A stretch of DNA of 8,117 nt from Syntrophaceae bacterium (GTDB lineage: Bacteria; Desulfobacterota; Syntrophia; Syntrophales; UBA2185), in assembly GCA_017885225.1 (NCBI GenBank), contig JAFNGM010000124.1:11509-19625 (forward strand), in the 5' to 3' direction. Numbering within the stretch: the first letter of the stretch is position 1; every line of letters begins with the position of its first letter. Under the pieces are notes generated by a model, which searched no databases, was not told where the DNA came from, and was given only the letters and a program-made list of their open reading frames with translations. Both the position numbers and the translations under genes were made by a program. Positions 1-5,302 of the stretch are shown piece by piece.

Positions 1-330
1 CATTTTTTTCAGCGTTGATTCGTCCAGTCCTAAAGCCTCTGCGATGTCGGATGGATTCTTCAGCCATTCTTCCAGAAGGGATCTCACAATCTCTGTCAGT
101 TCAACCGTGTCGGGTGCCTGCAATACGATCCCCTTGAAAAAATGAGCAAATACCTGATCATACATATCGAAATAGCGCTCGCTTTTGATGAGGATCGCCC
201 GGGCAGCCGTGTAAAAATCATCGACGGACATGATTATGCCAAGGCTCAACGCCTTCTGGAGCCGCAAAAAGGATGTGGGAGACACGGGGAGTCCCCGTTC
301 GCGCAACGTATAAAAAAATTCGATAAACAA
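1..330 (-). CDS. CoxE-like VWA-domain protein, N-terminal part (runs off left edge)
   Basis: This is the open N-terminal 110 codons of a protein continuing past position 1. I translated it by hand because it starts with TTG and lacks a stop in the window. The start at 330 follows GAGG at 342-339 with good spacing, and sits 12 bp after the moxR stop. The product begins MFIEFFYTLRERGLPVSP and continues through a helical region with FYTAARAILIKSERYFDMYD and FAHFFKGI. This matches the N-terminal region that precedes the von Willebrand A domain in CoxE-like proteins that pair with MoxR ATPases. The VWA domain with its MIDAS metal site would lie outside the window, so it is not seen. In known pairs (CoxD/CoxE, NorQ/NorD, CbbQ/CbbO) the VWA protein acts as the substrate adaptor of the AAA+ motor. 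Its physiological target here is unknown. Confidence 0.85.
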   Translation of the reverse strand, partial: MFIEFFYTLRERGLPVSPTSFLRLQKALSLGIIMSVDDFYTAARAILIKSERYFDMYDQVFAHFFKGIVLQAPDTVELTEIVRSLLEEWLKNPSDIAEALGLDESTLKKM

Positions 331-342
331 ATCCGTTTCCTC

Positions 343-1185
343 TCAGCGCATTCTTGCTATCTGCTGGGTTGCCGCTGTGAGATCGGCGCTCTTCTTGAAG
401 AGAATTCCCATATGAGGCGTATTCCCCCGGGAAAGTGATTTCATCTGGAAATGGGAATCCGTCTTCAGTGCGCGGATCCAGTTGATCAACTCCCGTGTTG
501 CCGGTTTCTTCTCGATTCCCTTGAGATCTCGCAGGCGATAGAAAGCTTCGATGCACGCCTCGGACAATTCCTTGTCCAGATTGGGGAAATGAACATCTAC
601 GATAAGCCGCATCAGCCCCACATCGGGAAAAGCGATGTGGTGGAAATTACAGCGGCCCAGGAAGGGATCGGAAAGGTCTTTCTTGGCGTTGGATGTAATG
701 ACGATTACCGGCCGGTTGCGGGCGGTTATTGTCTTGTCAATCTCTATTATATCAAACTGCATCTGATCAAGAACATCGAGCATGTCATCCTGAAAATCGC
801 TGTCGGCTTTGTCTATTTCATCGATCAGCAGTACCGTTCGCACTTCCGATACAAATGCCTGGCCGATTTTCCCCATACGGATGTATTCTTCGATGTTGCT
901 CACATTGCGTCTGGAATCCCCGAAACGGCTGTCGTTAAGGCGCGTCAGGGTATCGTATTGATACAATGCTTCCACGAGTTTCATGCTGGACTTCACGTTC
1001 AGCACAATCAAAGGCATCTGAAGGCTTTCTGCAATGGCGTGGGCGAGCATCGTCTTGCCTGTACCCGGTTCTCCTTTGAGCAGGAGGGGCATTTCCAGGG
1101 CCATGGAGACATTCACGATCTTTGCAAGTTCGTCATCAAGAACATATTTAGAACCGCCGCGAAAAGAAAGGTTTTCCTGATTCAT
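343..1185 (-). CDS. MoxR-family AAA+ ATPase
   Basis: This is a 280-residue ATPase of the MoxR group, cytoplasmic ring-forming motors that remodel or activate partner proteins, usually with a VWA-domain adaptor. Visible motifs are Walker A GEPGTGKT (residues 38-45), Walker B VLLIDE (118-123) and sensor 1 ITSNA (163-167). An arginine-finger region FLGRC (176-179) follows; from family knowledge this is more often FLRRC, so one of the two arginines is replaced by Gly177 while Arg178 remains. The start at 1185 is chosen because AGGAG lies 5 nt upstream; an upstream in-frame ATG at 1209 has no such site. Length is normal for the family. The next gene (VWA protein) begins 12 bp after the stop, so the two are surely co-transcribed. 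hgcB lies 101 bp upstream on the same strand with no convincing terminator between, so transcription from hgcA may continue through. The substrate is unknown. Confidence 0.93.
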   Translation of the reverse strand: MNQENLSFRGGSKYVLDDELAKIVNVSMALEMPLLLKGEPGTGKTMLAHAIAESLQMPLIVLNVKSSMKLVEALYQYDTLTRLNDSRFGDSRRNVSNIEEYIRMGKIGQAFVSEVRTVLLIDEIDKADSDFQDDMLDVLDQMQFDIIEIDKTITARNRPVIVITSNAKKDLSDPFLGRCNFHHIAFPDVGLMRLIVDVHFPNLDKELSEACIEAFYRLRDLKGIEKKPATRELINWIRALKTDSHFQMKSLSRGNTPHMGILFKKSADLTAATQQIARMR

Positions 1186-1253
1186 AAAAACTCCTTTTAT
1201 AATGATCACTGATCGCCGGATGTTTATCTAAGCCGTGAATTTCTATTCTATCC

Positions 1254-1268
1254 GCGAGAAAAATGCCA
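1254..1268 (-). promoter_or_regulatory. Possible sigma-54 type promoter upstream of moxR
   Basis: Read on the minus strand the site is TGGCATTTTTCTCGC. It keeps the invariant GG-N10-GC spacing of -24/-12 elements, with TGGCAT against the TGGCAC consensus and TCGC against TTGC. It lies about 70 bp before the moxR start. A short perfect palindrome (GATCA, one base, TGATC; 1204-1214) lies between it and the moxR ribosome binding site. A match of this quality can occur by chance, and I see no enhancer-binding protein gene in the window. Confidence 0.2.
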
Positions 1269-1286
1269 GAGCTTTTTTATGCCTCT

Positions 1287-1616
1287 CTAACAGCACGAGG
1301 TCTTGCCCTGGTTTTCGGTGCCCTCGCACGATTCGAGGGTGCAGCAGCAGGATGAAGGTTCCCTCCCCAGCATGGTATTGATGACGGCGGCGGCACAGCC
1401 CACACCCGCCTGCACAGAAACTGCCTCCGTCGGGCAATTGCGGTTGCAGGCGCCGCATTCCATGCAGGCATCCCTGTCCTGTATCCACGCGCGGTTCACA
1501 CCGTTTATCCCGATGACGGCTTGAGGACAGACTTCAACGCACGCGCCGCAGCCGATGCATTTCTCTTCGTTGAGCTTCAGAGTCACCACATTTTTTAGGT
1601 AGGTCAATCGTTTCAT
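1287..1616 (-). CDS. hgcB: HgcB, 2x[4Fe-4S] ferredoxin of mercury methylation
   Basis: This 109-residue ferredoxin is expected to reduce the HgcA corrinoid during Hg(II) methylation. Two full [4Fe-4S] motifs are visible: Cys20-x2-Cys23-x2-Cys26-x3-Cys30 and Cys51-x2-Cys54-x2-Cys57-x3-Cys61, the second as CMECGACNRNCP, the form typical of HgcB. A further Cys74 (GVGCAA) matches the extra conserved cysteine of the family (Cys73 in the Pseudodesulfovibrio ND132 protein). The chain ends with Cys108-Cys109, the C-terminal pair that marks HgcB. Identification rests on these features plus position directly after hgcA. The start at 1616 follows AGGAG, which overlaps the hgcA stop TAG; the gap between the genes is 11 bp, so translation is probably coupled. 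The tail is longer than the ~95 residues of the ND132 protein and carries added cysteines (Cys90-92 and Cys97), giving 15 cysteines in all. It could be mistaken for a generic ferredoxin if read alone. Confidence 0.96.
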   Translation of the reverse strand: MKRLTYLKNVVTLKLNEEKCIGCGACVEVCPQAVIGINGVNRAWIQDRDACMECGACNRNCPTEAVSVQAGVGCAAAVINTMLGREPSSCCCTLESCEGTENQGKTSCC

Positions 1617-1627
1617 TCGTTACGCTC

Positions 1628-2689
1628 CTATGCGATAATGCGGGAGGTAAGCCAGAATCCCAGCCCCGCCACGCCGGCCCCTATCTCCAGAGGAAGGGCC
1701 AAGCGCATTTCCTTCTTTACACCGGAAAGAGAGGTGTAGGTCGATGCACCGGTGAAATTCATCGCAAGATACGCCGCACATGCAGGTACCAGGAAAAACC
1801 ACGCCAGCGTCTCCAACCTCCCCGGCCAGAGGGTAAGGTCGGGATGCCGAACTACCAAGAGAAGCGCCGCTGCAAGTATGCCTGTGATAAAACCCTTGAA
1901 CGAGAAGGCTTTTCCGGGAAGAATAGGAAGCAGGATCGGCGTCAGGACAGCTCCGGCTATAACTGCGGTAAGAAGAGCCACACTGGCAAAAAGGCCGTAA
2001 TTGATCGCATTAGCCCAGTAACCCGCAGGTCCTCCCAGGCCGCCAAGGAGGAAAAACGCAAGGAGAATCAACAGAACTGCCTTGAATGCGGCGACAAGTT
2101 CAATCGGGATGAGAACTATTCTCTCCCTCAGAGTAAACGTCTTTACGCGCATTTCCGGTGTTGCTTTGAGGCCGGAGTCCAGATAGGAGGGTACATCCAC
2201 CGCCCGGATGGGGCCGTAGTGAACCCTGAATCCTGATAATTTCTTCACCTGGTGGGCGGCGACACCGGGGCCGGAAAGTTGTGGCAGGACAAGTTCCCTG
2301 TGGGTTACGATTTTGGTGAGGCCGCTCAATATGAGCCGATGGAGCAGCTCCTCAGTCCCGAAGGTTCCCTTACCGGCGGCACACCAGACATTGATCCCAT
2401 CCGTATCCAGGACGAGTATCCATGCATTCCGTCCGGAAAGGGCCTCACGGAGCCGGTCAAAACTCATCTTGTAGTTGGCAGTAACCAAAACGGGAGACTC
2501 ATTGCCTGGGTTTCCAAGGGCGTAAATACCGGGTTCGATGGTGTAATCCATGCGGCCGACGCCCCAGCGGGCTTTTATAGTACCCCAGTGGTCCCGCCAT
2601 GTTAAGGCAGACGATATCTGAGGTACCGTACCCACAGGGGTCTCGACGACACCGACGACAAACGGCTGATTAAGACTTGGCAGGCTCAC
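1628..2689 (-). CDS. hgcA: HgcA, corrinoid protein for mercury methylation
   Basis: This 353-residue membrane protein binds cobalamin and transfers a methyl group to Hg(II), giving methylmercury; its methyl group comes from the acetyl-CoA/one-carbon pathway. The diagnostic cap-helix motif NVWCAAGK is at residues 100-107, with Cys103 as the expected lower axial thiolate ligand of cobalt (Cys93 in ND132). The soluble corrinoid domain spans roughly 20-180 and includes the conserved stretches RWGVGRMDYTIEPGIYALG and ANYKMSFDRL. About five membrane segments follow (roughly 191-216, 230-258, 266-281, 293-310, 332-351), the known HgcA architecture. This separates it from CFeSP large subunit, which shares the fold but is soluble. 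The start is GTG at 2689, with only a weak G-rich stretch (GCGGGG) as ribosome binding site. No in-frame start lies between it and a TGA at 2713-2711. The N-terminus is already about 10 residues longer before the key Cys than ND132, so no further extension is needed. hgcB follows after 11 bp. Confidence 0.97.
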   Translation of the reverse strand: MSLPSLNQPFVVGVVETPVGTVPQISSALTWRDHWGTIKARWGVGRMDYTIEPGIYALGNPGNESPVLVTANYKMSFDRLREALSGRNAWILVLDTDGINVWCAAGKGTFGTEELLHRLILSGLTKIVTHRELVLPQLSGPGVAAHQVKKLSGFRVHYGPIRAVDVPSYLDSGLKATPEMRVKTFTLRERIVLIPIELVAAFKAVLLILLAFFLLGGLGGPAGYWANAINYGLFASVALLTAVIAGAVLTPILLPILPGKAFSFKGFITGILAAALLLVVRHPDLTLWPGRLETLAWFFLVPACAAYLAMNFTGASTYTSLSGVKKEMRLALPLEIGAGVAGLGFWLTSRIIA

Positions 2690-2710
2690 CTGAACCCCGC
2701 ATGCCGGAGG

Positions 2711-2742
2711 TCATTGCGAGGCCGCAGGGAGAATGCTGCAAT
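2711..2742. repeat. Candidate decayed CATTGCGAG-type dispersed repeat
   Basis: The plus strand reads TCATTGCGAGGCCGCAGG and ends in CTGCAAT, with ATTGC (2713-2717) and GCAAT (2738-2742) as inverted ends. Small palindromic elements that begin with (G)TCATTGCGAGG and end in GCAAT are scattered in many bacterial genomes, and this looks like a degenerate copy. It lies between the hgcA promoter and the hgcA start. Only one copy is present in the window, so the assignment depends on the rest of the genome. Confidence 0.35.
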
Positions 2743-2755
2743 TTAGTTGATCCAT
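2711..2755 (-). other. Possible 14-codon leader ORF upstream of hgcA
   Basis: An ATG at 2755 with a good Shine-Dalgarno sequence (AAAGGG, about 8 nt before it) opens the reading frame MDQLNCSILPAASQ and ends at TGA 2713-2711. It is in the same frame as hgcA, whose GTG lies 22 codons downstream of this ATG. It could be a translated leader, an old start now cut off by a stop, or chance. Its 3' half overlaps the possible dispersed repeat at 2711-2742, so the stop may have been brought in by that element. Translation of this frame is not shown by the sequence. Confidence 0.25.
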
Positions 2756-2783
2756 GGTAATATCCCTTTATTAATATTCATGG

Positions 2784-2802
2784 TACTGTGGCACTCACAG
2801 TA
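2784..2802. promoter_or_regulatory. Inverted repeat (7-5-7) in the hgcA 5' leader
   Basis: TACTGTG (2784-2790), a 5-base spacer GCACT, then CACAGTA (2796-2802) form a perfect dyad. It lies 10 bp from the operator-like repeat at 2813-2831, downstream of the hgcA promoter. It could be a second protein-binding site or an mRNA hairpin near the 5' end of the hgcA transcript. There is no T-run after it on the minus strand, so it is not a plain terminator. Confidence 0.5.
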
Positions 2803-2812
2803 GATACCTTGC

Positions 2813-2831
2813 ATTATAGTAAGACTATAAT
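2813..2831. promoter_or_regulatory. Operator-like perfect inverted repeat over the hgcA promoter
   Basis: ATTATAGT (2813-2820), spacer AAG, ACTATAAT (2824-2831) is a perfect 8-3-8 dyad. It covers the -10 box of the hgcA promoter and the predicted transcription start (near 2817), the classic position for a repressor. The size and A/T-rich symmetry suit a small dimeric winged-helix regulator such as an ArsR-family protein, but no regulator gene is in the window, so the binding protein is inferred only. The dyad also gives a TATAAT on each strand; on the plus strand I find no matching -35. Confidence 0.6.
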
Positions 2832-2851
2832 ACATAAAATTCGCATGTCAA
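2824..2851 (-). promoter_or_regulatory. Sigma-70 type promoter of hgcA
   Basis: On the minus strand TTGACA (2851-2846) is a perfect -35 hexamer. It is followed by a 16-bp spacer and TATAGT (2829-2824), five of six matches to the -10 consensus. The start of transcription would fall near 2817, leaving a leader of about 128 nt before the GTG of hgcA. The promoter faces hgcA and is strong by sequence, so tight control by the overlapping dyad is plausible. Confidence 0.7.
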
Positions 2852-2955
2852 TACCCTCTTGAATACCTCCTTTCCAATAAGAGTTTTTCTTTGCAACAAA
2901 GTACCCTTATGGTATGAAGTATCCATTCATAAAAGAGGAAGGACAATTTCGGGGT

Positions 2956-3816
2956 ATGAGAATAACAATACTATCGGAAAATTATACGCCTTTTTCCTTG
3001 AAGCTCAGAGGGGAACATGGATTCTCTGTGTTAATCGAAAAAGACGATATGCAACTTCTCTATGATACGGGGCGGTTCGGCATTTGCGTTGATAACGCCC
3101 AGGCACTTGGCCGTGATTTGACCCGTACCAAAAAGATTTTGCTTTCACACGGCCACATAGACCATACGGGAGGATTGGAAAAAGTGCTTATCGCCATAGG
3201 CCATCCTGTTGATATCGTGGCCCACCCGAGAATATTTGAGAAAAAACATATTACCGGACAGCAATACATAGGACCCTTTGGCAGAAAGGATGTGTTCATC
3301 GGAATACCTTTTGAAAGGCAGTACCTGGAGAAAATGTACAAAGCCCGTTTTGATTTTCGGGAGGGGCTCTATGAAGCGGCAGATCGCGTTTGGCTCACAG
3401 GCGCAATCCCGATAACCAATGATGTTGAAAAGATTCCCGCGTCGTTTCTTGTGGGGGTGAACGACTTTTTCGTGCCCGACGATTTCGCCGATGATAATTC
3501 TCTTTTGTTGGATACCGATAAAGGGTTCGTGGTGGTTTTTGGCTGTGCGCATCGGGGGATAGTAAATATACTTACCTATGTGAAGAAAATGTTCAAAAAA
3601 AATATCAGGGCCATCATAGGGGGCACGCACTTGCACGATACATCCCAGGGACAGCTTGAATATGTGAAATCCTATTTAAAGGAACTCATACATGAGGATG
3701 GGGTAGAACTTTTTGCGCCTGCCCACTGCACGGGAATTCATACCATCATGGGACTTTCTGAGGAGTTTAAGGAGATAACCAAACCCGCGTTTTGCGGGAC
3801 CGTATTTGAATTTTAG
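2956..3816 (+). CDS. MBL-fold metallo-hydrolase, DHPS-like / RFA-P synthase-like subfamily
   Basis: This is a 286-residue metallo-beta-lactamase-fold protein. The metal motif is SHGHIDHTGG, giving His65, His67, Asp69 and His70. Further conserved elements are GCAHRGIVNIL (His199), GGTHLHD (His225, His227) and APAHCTG (His257, Cys258). The pattern DTG near the N-terminus, GCAH..GIVN and the closing AHCTG are typical of the subfamily annotated as dihydropteroate-synthase-like, or as ribofuranosyl-aminobenzene 5'-phosphate synthase (a methanopterin-pathway enzyme in archaea). Bacterial members mostly have no proven reaction, so no substrate is assigned. The start at 2956 (MRITILSEN) fits the family; a longer frame from an ATG at 2914 adds 14 residues with no ribosome binding site. 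A GAGGAAGGA lies about 12 nt upstream and GGGG directly before the chosen start, so initiation is not certain. It is divergent from hgcA. It is followed after 85 bp by a second MBL gene. Confidence 0.88.
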   Translation: MRITILSENYTPFSLKLRGEHGFSVLIEKDDMQLLYDTGRFGICVDNAQALGRDLTRTKKILLSHGHIDHTGGLEKVLIAIGHPVDIVAHPRIFEKKHITGQQYIGPFGRKDVFIGIPFERQYLEKMYKARFDFREGLYEAADRVWLTGAIPITNDVEKIPASFLVGVNDFFVPDDFADDNSLLLDTDKGFVVVFGCAHRGIVNILTYVKKMFKKNIRAIIGGTHLHDTSQGQLEYVKSYLKELIHEDGVELFAPAHCTGIHTIMGLSEEFKEITKPAFCGTVFEF

Positions 3817-3901
3817 CCTTTTATTTTCTCCATATAAAAAGGTCTGGACAATGGACGGACCCCCGTTGACAAAGAAATTACGCGAAAGTAAAGGAGCAGC
3901 G

Positions 3902-4567
3902 ATGAAATTAGCAGAGGATATCTATGTGTATGAATGGACACATTATTTTGACAACAACTGCAACAGCTTCTACATAGGCGGCAACGTGAATGCCCTCATC
4001 GATCCCGGTTTGAAATCGTATTTGCCTAATCTCCTGGAAAGTATGGAAAACGACGGGATTATGAAAGGCGATATCCGATATATTATTAACACCCATTCCC
4101 ACCCCGACCACTTCGAGGGTTCTGAGTTGTTTAGTAATTCAGAGGTGCAAATAGCCATGCACGAAGAGGAAATTGCCTTCATGAATGGCCTGGGGCCCAG
4201 AATTTATTTCATGTTCGGCATGGCGCCTCCTGATGTTCGCATTAACATGCGCCTGCATACAGGAGAAGTAACACTCGGCGAAGAAATGTTTGAGATACTC
4301 CATATTCCCGGTCATTCACCGGGCTCAATTGGATTATACTGGCCTGCCAGAAAAGCCCTCTTTTCAGGGGATGTCATATTCAGCCAGAATGTGGGAAGGA
4401 CGGATTTTCCCGGAGGGAGCGGTGCCCTTCTAAAAAAGAGCATCAGCAGTCTTGCCGAGCTTGACATAGATACCCTTTTCCCGGGGCATATGGAGATTGT
4501 TGACGGGTCCGAACGGGTGAAATGGAATTTTCAGGTGGTCATGCAGAACGTCTTCCCGTATATATAG
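3902..4567 (+). CDS. MBL-fold hydrolase, glyoxalase II-like
   Basis: This 221-residue MBL-fold protein has a complete two-metal set: THSHPDH gives His65, His67, Asp69 and His70; IPGHSPGS gives His138; FSGDVIF gives Asp157; and FPGHM gives His196. The segment GRTDFPGG (165-172) is common in glyoxalase II-like and related thioester or persulfide hydrolases. The specific substrate cannot be told from the sequence. The start at 3902 is supported by AAAGGAG 5 nt upstream; an open frame reaching back to 3806, overlapping the previous gene, is unlikely to be translated. The N-terminus carries CNSFYIGG where many relatives have an N-x-Y/F-x-I strand before LIDPG. It shares the fold but little sequence with the gene before it, so the pair is not a simple tandem duplication. 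The 85-bp gap holds an imperfect A/T-rich dyad (3817-3842), so the two may be only partly coupled. Confidence 0.88.
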   Translation: MKLAEDIYVYEWTHYFDNNCNSFYIGGNVNALIDPGLKSYLPNLLESMENDGIMKGDIRYIINTHSHPDHFEGSELFSNSEVQIAMHEEEIAFMNGLGPRIYFMFGMAPPDVRINMRLHTGEVTLGEEMFEILHIPGHSPGSIGLYWPARKALFSGDVIFSQNVGRTDFPGGSGALLKKSISSLAELDIDTLFPGHMEIVDGSERVKWNFQVVMQNVFPYI

Positions 4568-4592
4568 AGGGAACCTTGAAAATACCCACGCT

Positions 4593-4685
4593 GTCGTTTC
4601 GATCCCTTCATATTCACTCAGGGTAAATTCCGGGAAAGAACTATACCCTGTGCAGTGAACACAGGATACCTCGTCGTTTCAATCC
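4593..4685. repeat. Weak CRISPR-repeat-like segments, two partial copies
   Basis: GTCGTTTCGATCC (from 4593) and GTCGTTTCAATCC (from 4673) match at 12 of 13 bases and are 80 bp apart. GTTTCAATCC is a frequent opening of CRISPR repeats. The first copy goes on with CCCT (4604-4607), then AGGG (4620-4623), and ends near 4638 in GGGAAAG, loosely like a full repeat with a central dyad. The second copy diverges after 13 bases. No cas gene and no third copy is present. At best this is a decayed remnant; chance is a fair alternative. Confidence 0.2.
4647..4665. repeat. Inverted repeat between the second MBL gene and yjbQ
   Basis: CCTGTG (4647-4652), a 7-base loop CAGTGAA, and CACAGG (4660-4665) form a perfect 6-bp stem, extended by two further pairs after one mismatch. 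No T-run follows on the plus strand, so it is a poor intrinsic terminator. Its core CTGTG..CACAG followed by ATACC resembles the dyad at 2784-2802. Apart from this and the repeat-like segments, the 279 bp of 4568-4846 hold only another loose dyad (ATCCCT at 4774, AGGGAT at 4796) and no gene I can support. Confidence 0.4.
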
Positions 4686-4846
4686 TCGGGATGGTACAAA
4701 ACATGTATTTAAGGTTTTCGTGAGCATCAGTAAATCTGCGTCGAATCCTTGTCCCCAGCAATCATCCCCTCTCATCCCTTCCCCATGAAAGAGTGAGGGA
4801 TACAAAGGGGGGCGTTTCCATCTTAGTCAAAGAAAGGATAGTTCAT

Positions 4847-5287
4847 ATGGCTATGGAAATAACTTCATCGTATCTTTCCTTTTCCACAACCGGAGATACT
4901 GATATAATCGACATTACCCGGCATGTTTCAGACCGGATTACCGAAGCGGGACTCGAAGAAGGCCATGTGCTGCTCTTTGTTCCTGGTTCTACTGCTGCAC
5001 TCACAACTATCGAGTATGAGCAGGGCGCAATCGGTGATTTGAAGGAGGCAATAGAACGCCTTGCCCCGGAGGGGGCATACTACCGGCACAATGAGCGATG
5101 GGGCGATGGAAACGGACATGCCCACGTGAGAGCGGCACTCCTCGGTCCATCTCTTTCTGTTCCTGTTATCCAAAAACGTCTGGCACTGGGAACGTGGCAG
5201 CAGATAGTATTTATTGATTTCGACAACCGCCCGAGGGAACGTCGCATACTGTTGCAGCTCACCGGGAAGAAAAAACAAACAGGATGA
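4847..5287 (+). CDS. yjbQ: YjbQ / UPF0047 family protein
   Basis: This 146-residue protein belongs to the YjbQ (UPF0047) family, small trimeric cytoplasmic proteins. A weak thiamine-phosphate synthase activity has been reported for members; the true role is unsettled. The conserved core is present: PGSTAALTTIEYE (46-58), HNERWGDGNGHAHVRAALLG (81-100) with the His91 and His93 pair, and LALGTWQQIVFIDFD near the C-terminus. The start at 4847 (MAMEITSSYLSF) is supported by AAAGGA about 8 nt upstream and by homology in length (about 140 residues in the family); the frame is open further back to 4793, but that part does not look like the family. It ends with a short basic tail (GKKKQTG). The MFS transporter gene follows after 15 bp, so the two are likely one operon, though a functional link is not known. 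Confidence 0.92.
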   Translation: MAMEITSSYLSFSTTGDTDIIDITRHVSDRITEAGLEEGHVLLFVPGSTAALTTIEYEQGAIGDLKEAIERLAPEGAYYRHNERWGDGNGHAHVRAALLGPSLSVPVIQKRLALGTWQQIVFIDFDNRPRERRILLQLTGKKKQTG

Positions 5288-5302
5288 GGAAGCATTTGAT
5301 TC

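Noticed and set aside
218..556. Minus-strand frame of 112 codons overlapping the moxR end and the VWA start
   Set aside because: It is out of frame with both real genes and its translation is low in complexity of fold-like features; the two flanking genes fully explain the region.
451..1212. Plus-strand open frame of 253 codons opposite moxR
   Set aside because: It lies fully antisense to a well-conserved AAA+ ATPase with intact motifs, has no recognisable domain, and is best explained as a shadow frame.
2689..2755. Selenocysteine recoding of the in-frame TGA to give a longer HgcA
   Set aside because: A small stem (CAGG/CCTG) lies about 20 nt after the TGA, but it is short and lacks a clear SECIS form. 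The normal HgcA N-terminus is already covered from the GTG, and the stop falls within a repeat-like element.
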